Shown piece after piece: positions 7,089 to 14,803 of a DNA stretch of 16,423 nt (the stretch's first letter is position 1; each line of letters opens with the position of its first letter). The stretch is from Rhodospirillaceae bacterium UBA6219. Lineage in GTDB: Bacteria; Pseudomonadota; Alphaproteobacteria; Rhodospirillales; Magnetospirillaceae. Under the pieces are notes generated by a model. It made no database searches. It was not told the origin of the DNA and saw only the letters and a list, made by a program, of their open reading frames with translations. The translations under genes were made by a program, and so were the position numbers. The stretch covers positions 3,547-19,969 of the forward strand of contig DISD01000037.1 in the NCBI GenBank assembly GCA_002435715.1, read 5' to 3'.

Positions 7089-8020
7089 AGCATTTTCTCC
7101 CCTTGCAGAGCCTTCTTTGCCGGTCCTTGGGCGCAGGCGCCCGGTCCGTCGTGGAAACGTGTGGTGAATGTGAAGACGTCCTTGGCGCAGACGTCGATGC
7201 AGCGCCCGCAATTGGAACAATCGCGGGACAGGATCAGCGGGCCGACACCGTTCTTGGCCCCACGCAACGCCGGCGTGATGACCTGACGTTCCGGGCAGAC
7301 GGTGAAGCAATCCATGCAATTGTCGCAGGCATCGCGGTTCACCGCCGACACCCGCACCAATCCCTTGGCGCCGACCAGGGCATAGAAGGCGCCCACCGGG
7401 CACAGATGGCCGCACCAGCCGCGTGACGCCACGCCCAGGTCGAACAACAGCACGGCGATGGTGATGGACAATGCCGCGCCGCCGGCGAACAGCGAACCGG
7501 TGACCAAAGCCCGATGCAGCATGGTGACCGGGTTGACCGCTTCCCAGACGATGGTGCCGGTCGCCGCCGAGCCCACCAGCACGCCGACCAGGACCAGCAG
7601 CCGCAGCCGGCGATCCATGGGATAGGCATCCTTCAGGCCGAAACGGGTGCGGACCCAGGCGGCGAAATCGGTCACCAAATTGACCGGGCAGGCCCAGCCG
7701 CAGAAACTGCGCCCGCCCAAAACGGCATAGGCCGCCAACACGATGACCGCGCCCACCAGACCGCTGGTTTCCATCACATGACCGGCCAACAGGGCTTGCA
7801 GCGCCATCAACGGATCGGTCAGCGGCAGCACGCCCAAGGTCATGCTGGCGGCCAAGGTTCCCTTGGTGATCCACCAGCCCCACAGCGGCCCGGTCAGGAA
7901 CACGGCCAGGAAGCCGGCCTGAGCCAGGCGGCGCAGCACCAGCCATTTGTGGGCGGCCCACCAGCCGTCACGACGTTTGCGGTCCAGGCCGGGGCGACGC
8001 GGTTCACGCGACGGGCTCAT
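7085..8020 (-). CDS. napH: NapH, membrane iron-sulfur protein of the NapGH quinol-oxidising module
   Basis: A 311-aa inner-membrane protein with about four transmembrane helices (about 32-50, 88-102, 139-158, 178-196). It carries the two membrane-edge CxxxCP motifs typical of NapH/NosR-like proteins, FCGWACP (C107/C111) and WCGHLCP (C203/C207), then two cytoplasmic 4Fe-4S motifs, C232/235/238/242 and C268/271/274/278. With NapG it forms a second quinol-to-NapAB route besides NapC. The ATG at 8020 overlaps the napG stop as ATGA, and its stop overlaps the napB GTG start, indicating tight translational coupling. Confidence 0.96.
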   Translation of the reverse strand: MSPSREPRRPGLDRKRRDGWWAAHKWLVLRRLAQAGFLAVFLTGPLWGWWITKGTLAASMTLGVLPLTDPLMALQALLAGHVMETSGLVGAVIVLAAYAVLGGRSFCGWACPVNLVTDFAAWVRTRFGLKDAYPMDRRLRLLVLVGVLVGSAATGTIVWEAVNPVTMLHRALVTGSLFAGGAALSITIAVLLFDLGVASRGWCGHLCPVGAFYALVGAKGLVRVSAVNRDACDNCMDCFTVCPERQVITPALRGAKNGVGPLILSRDCSNCGRCIDVCAKDVFTFTTRFHDGPGACAQGPAKKALQGEKML

Positions 8021-8814
8021 GGCTTGAACTCCTTGAAGCCGCCGCCGGGCAGACGCTCGGGCGCCGGCATGGCCGGCGTCTCGGGCATGCGGTCGGGCAG
8101 ATCGATGATGCCGTCGATCAAGGCCTTGCCGGCCTTTTGCTTCTCTTCCCATCCCAAGCGGTAATGGGCGCCCAGCATGCCCACCGCCTGGGCGTGGGGC
8201 AGCACCTTGATGGCGGCTTCTTCCAGCACGCAGGCCTTTTCACATTTGCCGCAGCCGGTACATTTGTCGGTATGCACGGTGGGAATGAACAATGCATGCT
8301 TGCCGGTGCGTTCGTTGTGGTGACGTTCCAGGGTGATGGCCTGGTCGATCAGCGGGCAGACCCGGTAACAGACGTCGCAGCGCAGGCCCAGGAAGTTCAG
8401 ACAGGTTTCCTGGCCCACCAGCACCGCCACCCCCATCTTGGCCGCCTTGATGTCGGTCAGCGACTTGTCGAGCGCGCCGGTCGGGCAGGCGACGACACAG
8501 GGAATGTCCTCGCACATTTCGCACGGAACATTGCGGGCGGTGAAGAACGGCGTACCCACCGGTTGGCCGTCGCCGGCTTCCGCCAGTTTCAAGGTGTTGT
8601 AAGGGCAATCACGCACGCACAGACCACAGCGCACGCAGGCCGACAGGAAATCGGTATCGTCGATGGCGCCCGGCGGACGGAGTGCCACGGCCTCGGCCCG
8701 CCGGCGTGCCGGCACCGCCAGCAACGCCGCCACCAAGCCGGCGCCGCACGCCGCCCGGAACGCTCCGGCCAGCATGTCGCGACGGGTCATGGCAGGGTTT
8801 TGCCGGCGGTCCAT
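8017..8814 (-). CDS. napG: NapG, Tat-exported four-cluster ferredoxin-type protein
   Basis: A 265-aa MauM/NapG-family protein. A twin-arginine signal begins TRRDML (10-15) and continues with a hydrophobic stretch to about residue 35, so it is exported folded to the periplasm. Four 4Fe-4S motifs follow: C60/63/66/70, C98/101/106/110, C138/146/149/153 and C185/188/191/195. It accepts electrons from NapH. The ATG at 8814 is chosen because AAGGAA lies 8 nt upstream, overlapping the napA stop; ATG at codon 9 (MTRRD) is a possible alternative. The gap to napA is 11 nt. Confidence 0.95.
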   Translation of the reverse strand: MDRRQNPAMTRRDMLAGAFRAACGAGLVAALLAVPARRRAEAVALRPPGAIDDTDFLSACVRCGLCVRDCPYNTLKLAEAGDGQPVGTPFFTARNVPCEMCEDIPCVVACPTGALDKSLTDIKAAKMGVAVLVGQETCLNFLGLRCDVCYRVCPLIDQAITLERHHNERTGKHALFIPTVHTDKCTGCGKCEKACVLEEAAIKVLPHAQAVGMLGAHYRLGWEEKQKAGKALIDGIIDLPDRMPETPAMPAPERLPGGGFKEFKP

Positions 8815-8825
8815 GGCACTGTTCC

Positions 8826-11309
8826 TTAGGCCTTGGTCACCTTGACGGCGCACTTCTTGTAATCCGTTTCCTTGGAAATCGGACACGTGGCGTCAAGGGT
8901 CAGCTTGTTGGCCAAGACGGTTTCGTCGAAGAAGGGCATGAAGACCAAGCCTTCCGGCGGACGGTTGCGGCCGCGGGTGTCGACGCGCAGCGAGACTTCG
9001 CCGCGACGGCTGGCCACCTTGACCACGTCACCGTTACGCAGGTTGCGTTTCTTGGCGTCCACCGGGTTCATGAAGCAGGTGGCGGCGGGCACCGCCTTGT
9101 GCAGTTCCGGCACGCGCCGGGTCATGGAACCGGAATGCCAGTGTTCCAGCACACGGCCGGTGCACAGCCACAGATCGTATTCGGCATCGGGCATTTCCGG
9201 CGGATCTTCGTAAGGCAACGCGATGATCCAGGCCTTGCCGTCGGGCTTGCCATAGAATTTCACGTCCTCGCCGGCCTTCACATAGGGGTCATAGCCCTCG
9301 CGGAAGCGCCACAGGGTTTCCTTGCCATCGACCACCGGCCAACGCAGGCCCCGGGCCTTGTGGTACATGTCGAAGGGCGCCAGGTCGTGGCCATGGCCGC
9401 GACCGAAACCGGCATATTCCTCGAACAGACCCTTTTGGACGTAAAAACCGAAAGCCTTGGATTCGTCGTTGTCGAACCCTTCGGCGGTTTCCGACAGCGG
9501 GAACTTGTCCACCTGGCCGTTCTTGAACAAGACGTCGAACAGGGTCTTGCCCTTGTATTGCGGCGCCTTGGCCAGCAAATCGGCGGGCCACACCTCTTCC
9601 ATCTTGAAGCGTTTGGAAAATTCCATCATCTGCCACAGGTCGGACTTGGCCTCGCCCGGGCCCTTGACCTGCTGACGCCAGAACTGGGTGCGACGCTCGG
9701 CGTTGCCATAGGCGCCTTCCTTTTCCATCCACATGGCGGTGGGCAGGATCAGGTCGGCGGACAGCGCCGTCACCGTCGGATAGGGATCGGACACCACGAT
9801 GAAGTTTTCCGGGTTGCGATAGCCGGGATAACCTTCTTCGTTGATGTTGGCGGCGGTCTGCATGTTGTTGTTGCACATGACCCAATAGGCATTCAGCTTG
9901 CCGTCCTTGAGCATGCGGTTCTGCAGCACGGCGTGATAGCCGACCTTGGGGTTCAGCGTGCCCGGGGGCAGCTTCCAGGCGGCTTCGCTGATTTCACGGT
10001 GCTTGTCGTTGTCCACCACCATGTCGGCGGGCAGACGGTGGGCGAAGGTGCCCACTTCACGCGCCGTACCGCAGGCCGAAGGCTGACCGGTCAGCGAGAA
10101 CGGGCCGTTGCCCGGTTCCGAGATCTTGCCCACCAGCAGGTGGACGTTATAGATCATGTTGTTGACCCAGGTGCCGCGGGTGTGCTGGTTGAACCCCATG
10201 GTCCAGTACGACACCACCTTGCGGTTGGGGTCGGCGTACAGCTTGGCCAATTCGATCAGTTTGTCTTCGGGCACACCCGACAGCTTGGACACCTTTTCCA
10301 CGGTGTAATCGGCGACGAAGGCCTTGAACTCGTCGAAGCTGGAGCCCTCGATCTTGCCGGCGCTGGCCGCGTTCTTCGACGCCGCTTCCTTGGGATGGGT
10401 CGGACGCAGGCCGAAACCGATGTCGGTCTGACCCTTCTTGAAGTTCACGTGCTTTTCGATGAACGCCTTGTTCACCGCGTTGTTCTGGATGATGTAGTTG
10501 CAGATGAAATTCAAAATGGCCAAGTCGGTGTTGGGCACGAACACCATGGGAATGTCGGCCAGGTCGAACGACTTGTGTTCATAGGTGGACAGCACCGCGA
10601 CCTTGCAACCGTCATGGGTCAGGCGGCGGTCGGTCAGGCGCGACCACAAGATGGGGTGCATTTCGGCCATGTTGGAACCCCACAGGACGAAAGCGTCCGC
10701 ATGTTCCAAATCGTCGTAACAGCCCATGGGCTCGTCGATGCCGAAGGTGCGCATGAAGCCGGCCACCGCCGACGCCATGCAGTGACGGGCATTGGGGTCA
10801 AGATTGTTGGACCGGAAGCCGGCCTTCATCAGCTTGACGGCGGCATAGCCTTCCCACAGGGTCCACTGGCCGGAACCGAACATGCCCACCCGGGTGACGC
10901 CGTCGGGCTTCTTCAGCTGTTCCTTCCACTTTTCGGCCATGATGTCGAAGGCCTTGTCCCAAGAAATCGGCGTGAAATCACCGTTCTTGTCGAACTTGCC
11001 GTTCTTCATGCGCAACAGCGGCTGGGTCAGGCGGTCCTGGCCGTACATGATCTTGGACAGGAAATAGCCCTTGATACAGTTCAGGCCACGGTTGACCGGG
11101 GCGTCGGGATCGCCTTGGGTGGCGACCACGCGGCCGTCCTGGACGCCGACCAGAACACCGCAGCCGGTCCCGCAAAAGCGGCACGCGCCCTTGTCCCAAC
11201 GGATGTTGGCCTTGGCCGGCTGCGCCGCCGCCGGCAACGAGATGCCCGCAGCCGCAGCGGTGGCCGCGGCGGCGTTGGCCTTGATGAAGTCGCGCCGGTT
11301 CAGGCTCAT
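8826..11309 (-). CDS. napA: NapA, catalytic subunit of periplasmic nitrate reductase
   Basis: An 827-aa molybdopterin enzyme reducing nitrate to nitrite in the periplasm, of normal NapA length. The Tat signal has NRRDFIK (4-10) and an Ala-rich hydrophobic region ending PAAAQ about residue 30. The 4Fe-4S motif uses C43, C46, C50 and C78, followed by the conserved electron-transfer Lys80. The Mo-ligating cysteine is C177 in NARHCMASAV, distinguishing Nap from the Asp-ligated membrane Nar enzyme. The C-terminal cofactor-binding domain includes LCTGRVLEHWHSGSMTRR. The ATG at 11309 overlaps the napD stop (ATGA) and has GGGGAG upstream. The protein appears complete, with no frameshift. Confidence 0.98.
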   Translation of the reverse strand: MSLNRRDFIKANAAAATAAAAGISLPAAAQPAKANIRWDKGACRFCGTGCGVLVGVQDGRVVATQGDPDAPVNRGLNCIKGYFLSKIMYGQDRLTQPLLRMKNGKFDKNGDFTPISWDKAFDIMAEKWKEQLKKPDGVTRVGMFGSGQWTLWEGYAAVKLMKAGFRSNNLDPNARHCMASAVAGFMRTFGIDEPMGCYDDLEHADAFVLWGSNMAEMHPILWSRLTDRRLTHDGCKVAVLSTYEHKSFDLADIPMVFVPNTDLAILNFICNYIIQNNAVNKAFIEKHVNFKKGQTDIGFGLRPTHPKEAASKNAASAGKIEGSSFDEFKAFVADYTVEKVSKLSGVPEDKLIELAKLYADPNRKVVSYWTMGFNQHTRGTWVNNMIYNVHLLVGKISEPGNGPFSLTGQPSACGTAREVGTFAHRLPADMVVDNDKHREISEAAWKLPPGTLNPKVGYHAVLQNRMLKDGKLNAYWVMCNNNMQTAANINEEGYPGYRNPENFIVVSDPYPTVTALSADLILPTAMWMEKEGAYGNAERRTQFWRQQVKGPGEAKSDLWQMMEFSKRFKMEEVWPADLLAKAPQYKGKTLFDVLFKNGQVDKFPLSETAEGFDNDESKAFGFYVQKGLFEEYAGFGRGHGHDLAPFDMYHKARGLRWPVVDGKETLWRFREGYDPYVKAGEDVKFYGKPDGKAWIIALPYEDPPEMPDAEYDLWLCTGRVLEHWHSGSMTRRVPELHKAVPAATCFMNPVDAKKRNLRNGDVVKVASRRGEVSLRVDTRGRNRPPEGLVFMPFFDETVLANKLTLDATCPISKETDYKKCAVKVTKA

Positions 11310-11614
11310 GGAACGATCTCCCCTTCCAAATCCTTGTCGAAATGGTGATAGACGAGGGCGACCGAGAGGACGCCGTCGACGTCGTGAAAACTGGTGATGA
11401 TGGAACCGGCCCATTCCCCGGCCGCGTCCTCGACGATGACGACCATCTTGCCGTCGTCGGTCATGGTGTGGATTTCGACGCCGGGCTTGGCCTCCAGCGC
11501 CGCCTTGACCTGGTGGCGCCGGGCCGGAACCACGTGGACCAGAACGCCGCAGATGTTTTCCACCGTGTGGCGGGGGGCCTGGTGCTCGCGCTCGACGAAA
11601 GTGCCTAGGCGCAT
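11306..11614 (-). CDS. napD: NapD, chaperone for NapA maturation
   Basis: A 102-aa cytoplasmic protein of the NapD family, which binds the Tat signal peptide of NapA and holds back its export until the cofactor is inserted. The pattern ICGVLVHVVPARRHQV...GVEIHT...GKMVVIVE...ITSFHDVDGVLSVALVYHHFD is the usual NapD ferredoxin-like fold. It is about 12-15 residues longer at the N-terminus than typical NapD. ATG 11614 is supported by GGAGG (11624-11628, 9-nt spacing) and overlaps the napF 3' end by 10 nt; its stop overlaps napA. Confidence 0.94.
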   Translation of the reverse strand: MRLGTFVEREHQAPRHTVENICGVLVHVVPARRHQVKAALEAKPGVEIHTMTDDGKMVVIVEDAAGEWAGSIITSFHDVDGVLSVALVYHHFDKDLEGEIVP

Positions 11615-11913
11615 GGGGTGTGACCTCCGTTTTCCGCCGGCTGCAAAGACAGCGCCTCGACCGGACAGACGTTCAAGCAATCGCCACAGCCGGTGCAGGC
11701 GGTGGCGTCGATGGTGGGAAGCCCCCTTCCGCCCAGCATGGGCCGGATCTTCAGGGCGCGGGGTTCGCAGGGGTCAACGCAGGAGGCGCAAGTGATGCCG
11801 CGTACCGCCAGACAGCCCTCGCCCAGCACGGCGACCAGAGGGCCTTGCGGAGCCGGGTCTTGCGCGGGTGAAAAGCGCCGGAACAAGGCGCGACGGGAAA
11901 GGTCTTGCGACAT
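11605..11913 (-). CDS. napF: NapF-like ferredoxin, shortened form with two Cys clusters
   Basis: A 102-aa cytoplasmic iron-sulfur protein, first gene of the nap operon. The N-terminus (SRRALFRRF) and C-terminal half match NapF: GEGCLAV...CASCVDPCEPRAL with C34/42/45/49, then CTGCGDCLNVCPVEAL with C73/76/79/83. Enterobacterial NapF is about 160 aa and has two further ferredoxin cysteine clusters between these parts. Here residues 15-30 are only a Pro/Ala-rich linker, so those clusters are missing. No remnant is visible in the upstream DNA, so it looks like an internally shortened but intact gene. The start is uncertain: ATG 11913 gives the normal family N-terminus but has a weak ribosome site, while ATG 11940 would add nine residues but has AAGGGG directly abutting it. 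NapF interacts with NapA before export in E. coli; the same role is assumed here. Confidence 0.88.
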   Translation of the reverse strand: MSQDLSRRALFRRFSPAQDPAPQGPLVAVLGEGCLAVRGITCASCVDPCEPRALKIRPMLGGRGLPTIDATACTGCGDCLNVCPVEALSLQPAENGGHTPCA

Positions 11914-11967
11914 GGAAGGCGTCTCGACGAACCGAACCATCCCCTTGCGGATGGCCTAGGCCGACAG

Positions 11968-11973
11968 AGTGTA
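11968..11973 (-). promoter_or_regulatory. Candidate -10 element of the nap promoter
   Basis: TACACT on the minus strand (4 of 6 matches to TATAAT). A start site about 7-9 nt further on (about 11959-11961) would place the centre of the FNR box at about -40 to -41.5, the classic class II activator position. No -35 hexamer is needed in that architecture. Confidence 0.45.
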
Positions 11974-11993
11974 CCCAGACGTACGAAACGCAT

Positions 11994-12007
11994 TTGATTT
12001 TGGTCAA
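11994..12007 (-). promoter_or_regulatory. FNR/Anr-type binding site (anaerobox) upstream of napF
   Basis: The minus strand reads TTGACCAAAATCAA, one mismatch from the consensus TTGAT-N4-ATCAA. It lies 81-94 nt upstream of the napF start codon and at class II distance from the candidate -10 at 11968-11973. This predicts oxygen-limitation induction of napFDAGHBC by an FNR-family activator. A Dnr/NNR-type regulator recognises nearly the same sequence and cannot be excluded. Confidence 0.75.
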
Positions 12008-12078
12008 GATGACCACACGAGATGCAGGGGTATTCCCCAGCCCGCGACTTGGTTATTCAGGATTCAGCGAGGGATGAT

Positions 12079-13713
12079 TCAGCTCTGACCGCGCAGGTAA
12101 CCGTCGGCCAACATGGCGCGGAACTGGTCGGCGGGGACCGGGCGCGAATAATAGAACCCCTGCACGGTGTCGCAGCCATTATCCTTCAGGAACTGGATAT
12201 GGGCTTCGATTTCGCAGCCTTCCGCCACCACTTCCAAATTCAGCCCCCGCGACAGGCCGATGATGGCGCGGGCGATTTCGGCGGTCTTGGGGTTGCGGTC
12301 CACATCGGCGATGAAGGCGCGGTCGATCTTGAGCGTGGTGATGGGAAAACGCCCCAAATAAGACAGCGACGAATAGCCGGTACCGAAATCGTCGATGGAA
12401 AGACCCAAGCCCAGATCGCGCAGCGCCGTCATCTTGCGCACCGCCGCCTCGACGTCGTTCATCAACATGCTTTCGGTGATTTCCAGTTCCAGCCATTTGG
12501 GGTCCAGGCTGGTTTCCGCCAGCACCCCGGTGACGATGTCCAACAATGCCCGGGACTTGAACTGGCGGGCGGAAACGTTGACCGACACCTTGACGGTGGA
12601 CAGGCCTTGGTCCTGCCATTCGCGGATTTGCTGACACGACCGGCGCAACACCCAGGTGCCGATCTGTTCGATCAGGCCGGTCTCCTCGGCCACCGGAATG
12701 AACTCGCCGGGATTGACCATGCCACGATCGGGGTCGATCCAGCGGATCAGCGATTCGGCGCCGACGATGCGGTTGTTTTCCGCCGACACCTTGGGCTGGT
12801 AGAAGACGACGAATTCTTCGTTGGCCAAGGCGCGGCGCATGCGGGCTTCCAGGTCCAGACGCGACTTGGCCTTGTTGTTCATGTCCTTGGAAAAGAACTG
12901 ATAATTGTTGCGTCCCGACACCTTGGCATGATGCAGGGCGTTTTCCGCCTGCTTGATCAAGGCCGCCGATTCGCCGGCATCTTGGGGATAAAGGGCGATG
13001 CCGATGGAAAAGGTCACCACCACTTCCTGACCGTCGATGGCGAAAGGTTCCTTGACCGCCGCCAACACCTTCTCGGCGACGATGACGCTGTCGTTGACGC
13101 TGGCGATGGTCATCACCAGGGCGAACTTGTCGCCGTCCAGCCGCACGGCGGTGTCGGTTTCGCGAATGCATTGCCGCAGACGGCGGGCGACTTCGGTCAG
13201 CAGATGGTCACCGGCGGCATGGCCCAAGGCGTCGTTGACCAGGGTGAAACGGTCCAGCCCCATCATCAACAACGCCACCGAACCGCCGATGCGGTTGACG
13301 TGCAGGACGGCGCGTTCGACACGGTCGACGAAGATGTCGCGATTGGGCAGGCCGGTCAGCGCGTCATGGCCGATACGCCCGGCGGCGCTGGGAACGCCCA
13401 CCGGCTGCATCACCGCCAGACGATTATGGCCGCCATCCAGGGTGCTGATCGCCGCTTCGACCCCCACCTGCGAGCCGTCGCCCCGACGCAATTGGCCCTG
13501 CCAATGCACACCGGCCGCCAAGGCCTGACGGATCTGCGCATTGGCCGATGCGGCATGTTCCGAAGCGGCGTGCAGGAAGTCGTCACCGTTGTGACCGGTC
13601 AAGGATTCGAAAGCGGGATTGACGCGAACGGGCACGCCGTCGCCGTCGGCGATCACCACGGCATCGCGAATCGTGTGCAAAATGGCATCAAGTACGAGCT
13701 TATGGTCGCTCAT
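12079..13713 (-). CDS. PAS-GGDEF-EAL protein, probable c-di-GMP phosphodiesterase
   Basis: A 544-aa soluble signalling protein without membrane segments. A PAS domain covers about 1-110. The GGDEF domain (about 115-275) is degenerate: the signature reads DGDKF (193-197) and the first Mg-binding Asp is replaced by Gly152, so cyclase activity is unlikely. The RxxD inhibitory-site motif RETD (184-187) is retained at the usual 5-residue spacing. The EAL domain (about 285-540) keeps E320 of the EAL motif (here ESL), NVSARQF, EITES (411-415), DDFGTGYSSL (441-450), K462, the VAEG Glu (E498) and QGF (518-520), consistent with an active phosphodiesterase. The GGDEF may act as a GTP- or c-di-GMP-sensing module. 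ATG 13713 follows a GGGGGAA ribosome site. It reads toward the nap promoter region and ends about 70 nt short of the FNR box; no clear terminator separates it from the nap operon. Confidence 0.94.
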   Translation of the reverse strand: MSDHKLVLDAILHTIRDAVVIADGDGVPVRVNPAFESLTGHNGDDFLHAASEHAASANAQIRQALAAGVHWQGQLRRGDGSQVGVEAAISTLDGGHNRLAVMQPVGVPSAAGRIGHDALTGLPNRDIFVDRVERAVLHVNRIGGSVALLMMGLDRFTLVNDALGHAAGDHLLTEVARRLRQCIRETDTAVRLDGDKFALVMTIASVNDSVIVAEKVLAAVKEPFAIDGQEVVVTFSIGIALYPQDAGESAALIKQAENALHHAKVSGRNNYQFFSKDMNNKAKSRLDLEARMRRALANEEFVVFYQPKVSAENNRIVGAESLIRWIDPDRGMVNPGEFIPVAEETGLIEQIGTWVLRRSCQQIREWQDQGLSTVKVSVNVSARQFKSRALLDIVTGVLAETSLDPKWLELEITESMLMNDVEAAVRKMTALRDLGLGLSIDDFGTGYSSLSYLGRFPITTLKIDRAFIADVDRNPKTAEIARAIIGLSRGLNLEVVAEGCEIEAHIQFLKDNGCDTVQGFYYSRPVPADQFRAMLADGYLRGQS

Positions 13714-13821
13714 CGTTCCCCCACGGAAGGCAGCCCATTTTCACCATGTGCGACAAAAGCGCAATCGCCTTGTGCGGCCCCGGCTCTTGAGTGGCCCGCA
13801 AGCCCGTGCCATGGTGATGGC

Positions 13822-14748
13822 ATGACTCAGATGCTTTTCACTCACAACGCCCTGGACAGGGCCGCCCATCTGCGCCGCAACCCCGCCCGGCTTGACGCGT
13901 TGCGCCATGGCCCCGACGCCCTGGTCGCCGGTTTCTGGCGCGACCTGGCCCTGCTGCGCGACGGCCGCGCCTTGCTGGCCCAAGGCAACGAAGCGGCACG
14001 GTTGATGGAATTGGCCAGCCATGTGGTGTTCCTGGGCTTGCACCAGGACCGCCCGATCTTCGCGCTGGACTTGGCCAAAATGGCGGCCGAGGCCGACCAA
14101 TCGCCGCCGCAATGGGAAAAAGGCGCCGTTTGGGGCGAGTTGCGGGCCATCGGCGCCGCCCTGCCGCCCGAGGATTCCACCATCCTGGCCACCGGCCGCG
14201 CCCTGGTGAACTGGCACCGCACCCATGTGTTCTGCGGACGCTGCGGCGGCCCCACCGAATCGCGGGAAGGCGGCCATGTCCGCGTCTGCCTGGACCAAAC
14301 CTGCGGCGCCCAGCATTACCCGCGCACCGACAACGCGGTGATCATGCTGGTCACCGACGCAGACAAGGTGCTGCTGCACCGACAGCCGGCCTGGGCGGCC
14401 GGCATGTGGTCGATCCTGGCCGGCTTCGTCGAACCGGGGGAAAGCTTCGAACAGGCGGTGGCGCGCGAAACCTTCGAGGAAACCGGCATCCTGGTCGGCG
14501 ACATCCATTACGCCGCCAGCCAACCCTGGCCGTTCCCGGCGTCGCTGATGGTCGGCTTCACCGCACGGGCCACCGGCGGCCAGTTGGTGGTGGACCGGCA
14601 CGAATTGGAAGACGCCCAATGGTTCAGCCGGGCCGACATCGCCGCCCATTTCAGCGATTCCCATCGCAATGACGGCAGCGGACGCCCCTATCTGGCGCGA
14701 CCGGGGTCCATCGCCCGCATGATGTTGGATGCTTGGCTGCCCGGCTGA
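13822..14748 (+). CDS. nudC: NudC, NAD(H) pyrophosphatase / NAD-cap hydrolase
   Basis: A 308-aa Nudix hydrolase that splits NADH/NAD+ into NMN(H) and AMP and, in E. coli, removes NAD caps from RNA. The NudC-specific order is clear: an N-terminal domain, a zinc ribbon with C138/C141 and C156/C161, the Nudix box at 201-223 (G201, E207, RE..EE..G at 215-222), and the NudC signature SQPWPFPAS (233-241) that separates it from other Nudix families. All catalytic residues are present. ATG 13822 has only a weak ribosome site; ATG 13831 is an alternative three codons later. It is divergent from the PAS-GGDEF-EAL gene, with 108 bp between them. Confidence 0.96.
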   Translation: MTQMLFTHNALDRAAHLRRNPARLDALRHGPDALVAGFWRDLALLRDGRALLAQGNEAARLMELASHVVFLGLHQDRPIFALDLAKMAAEADQSPPQWEKGAVWGELRAIGAALPPEDSTILATGRALVNWHRTHVFCGRCGGPTESREGGHVRVCLDQTCGAQHYPRTDNAVIMLVTDADKVLLHRQPAWAAGMWSILAGFVEPGESFEQAVARETFEETGILVGDIHYAASQPWPFPASLMVGFTARATGGQLVVDRHELEDAQWFSRADIAAHFSDSHRNDGSGRPYLARPGSIARMMLDAWLPG

Positions 14749-14803
14749 TTGCCCACCGTCCCCGAAGGGATTAGACTATTCGGGTTGAACAGGAGGCGCC
14801 GCC

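Noticed and set aside
7085..7961. Upstream extension of the napB frame through napH to give a 440-aa protein
   Set aside because: The upstream part lies antiparallel in reading frame terms to napH coding sequence. GTG 7088 with GGGGAG and a signal peptide gives a normal NapB.
8682..11348. An 888-codon open frame on the plus strand opposite napA
   Set aside because: It is a shadow of the strongly biased codon use of napA; no recognisable domain or ribosome site, and napA itself is unambiguous.
11605..11940. Frameshifted or broken napF, with missing clusters encoded in another frame
   Set aside because: No CxxCxxC-type motifs were found in other frames of the short 5' region, and the sequence upstream of 11940 is promoter DNA. 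A true internal shortening explains it better.
12022..13821. A very long plus-strand open frame antisense to the EAL gene, in frame with nudC, which could suggest a giant fusion protein
   Set aside because: Its composition is His/Gln/Asp/Gly-rich, typical of the antisense frame of a GC-rich gene. The opposite strand carries a clear PAS-GGDEF-EAL protein, and the NudC family start is at 13822.
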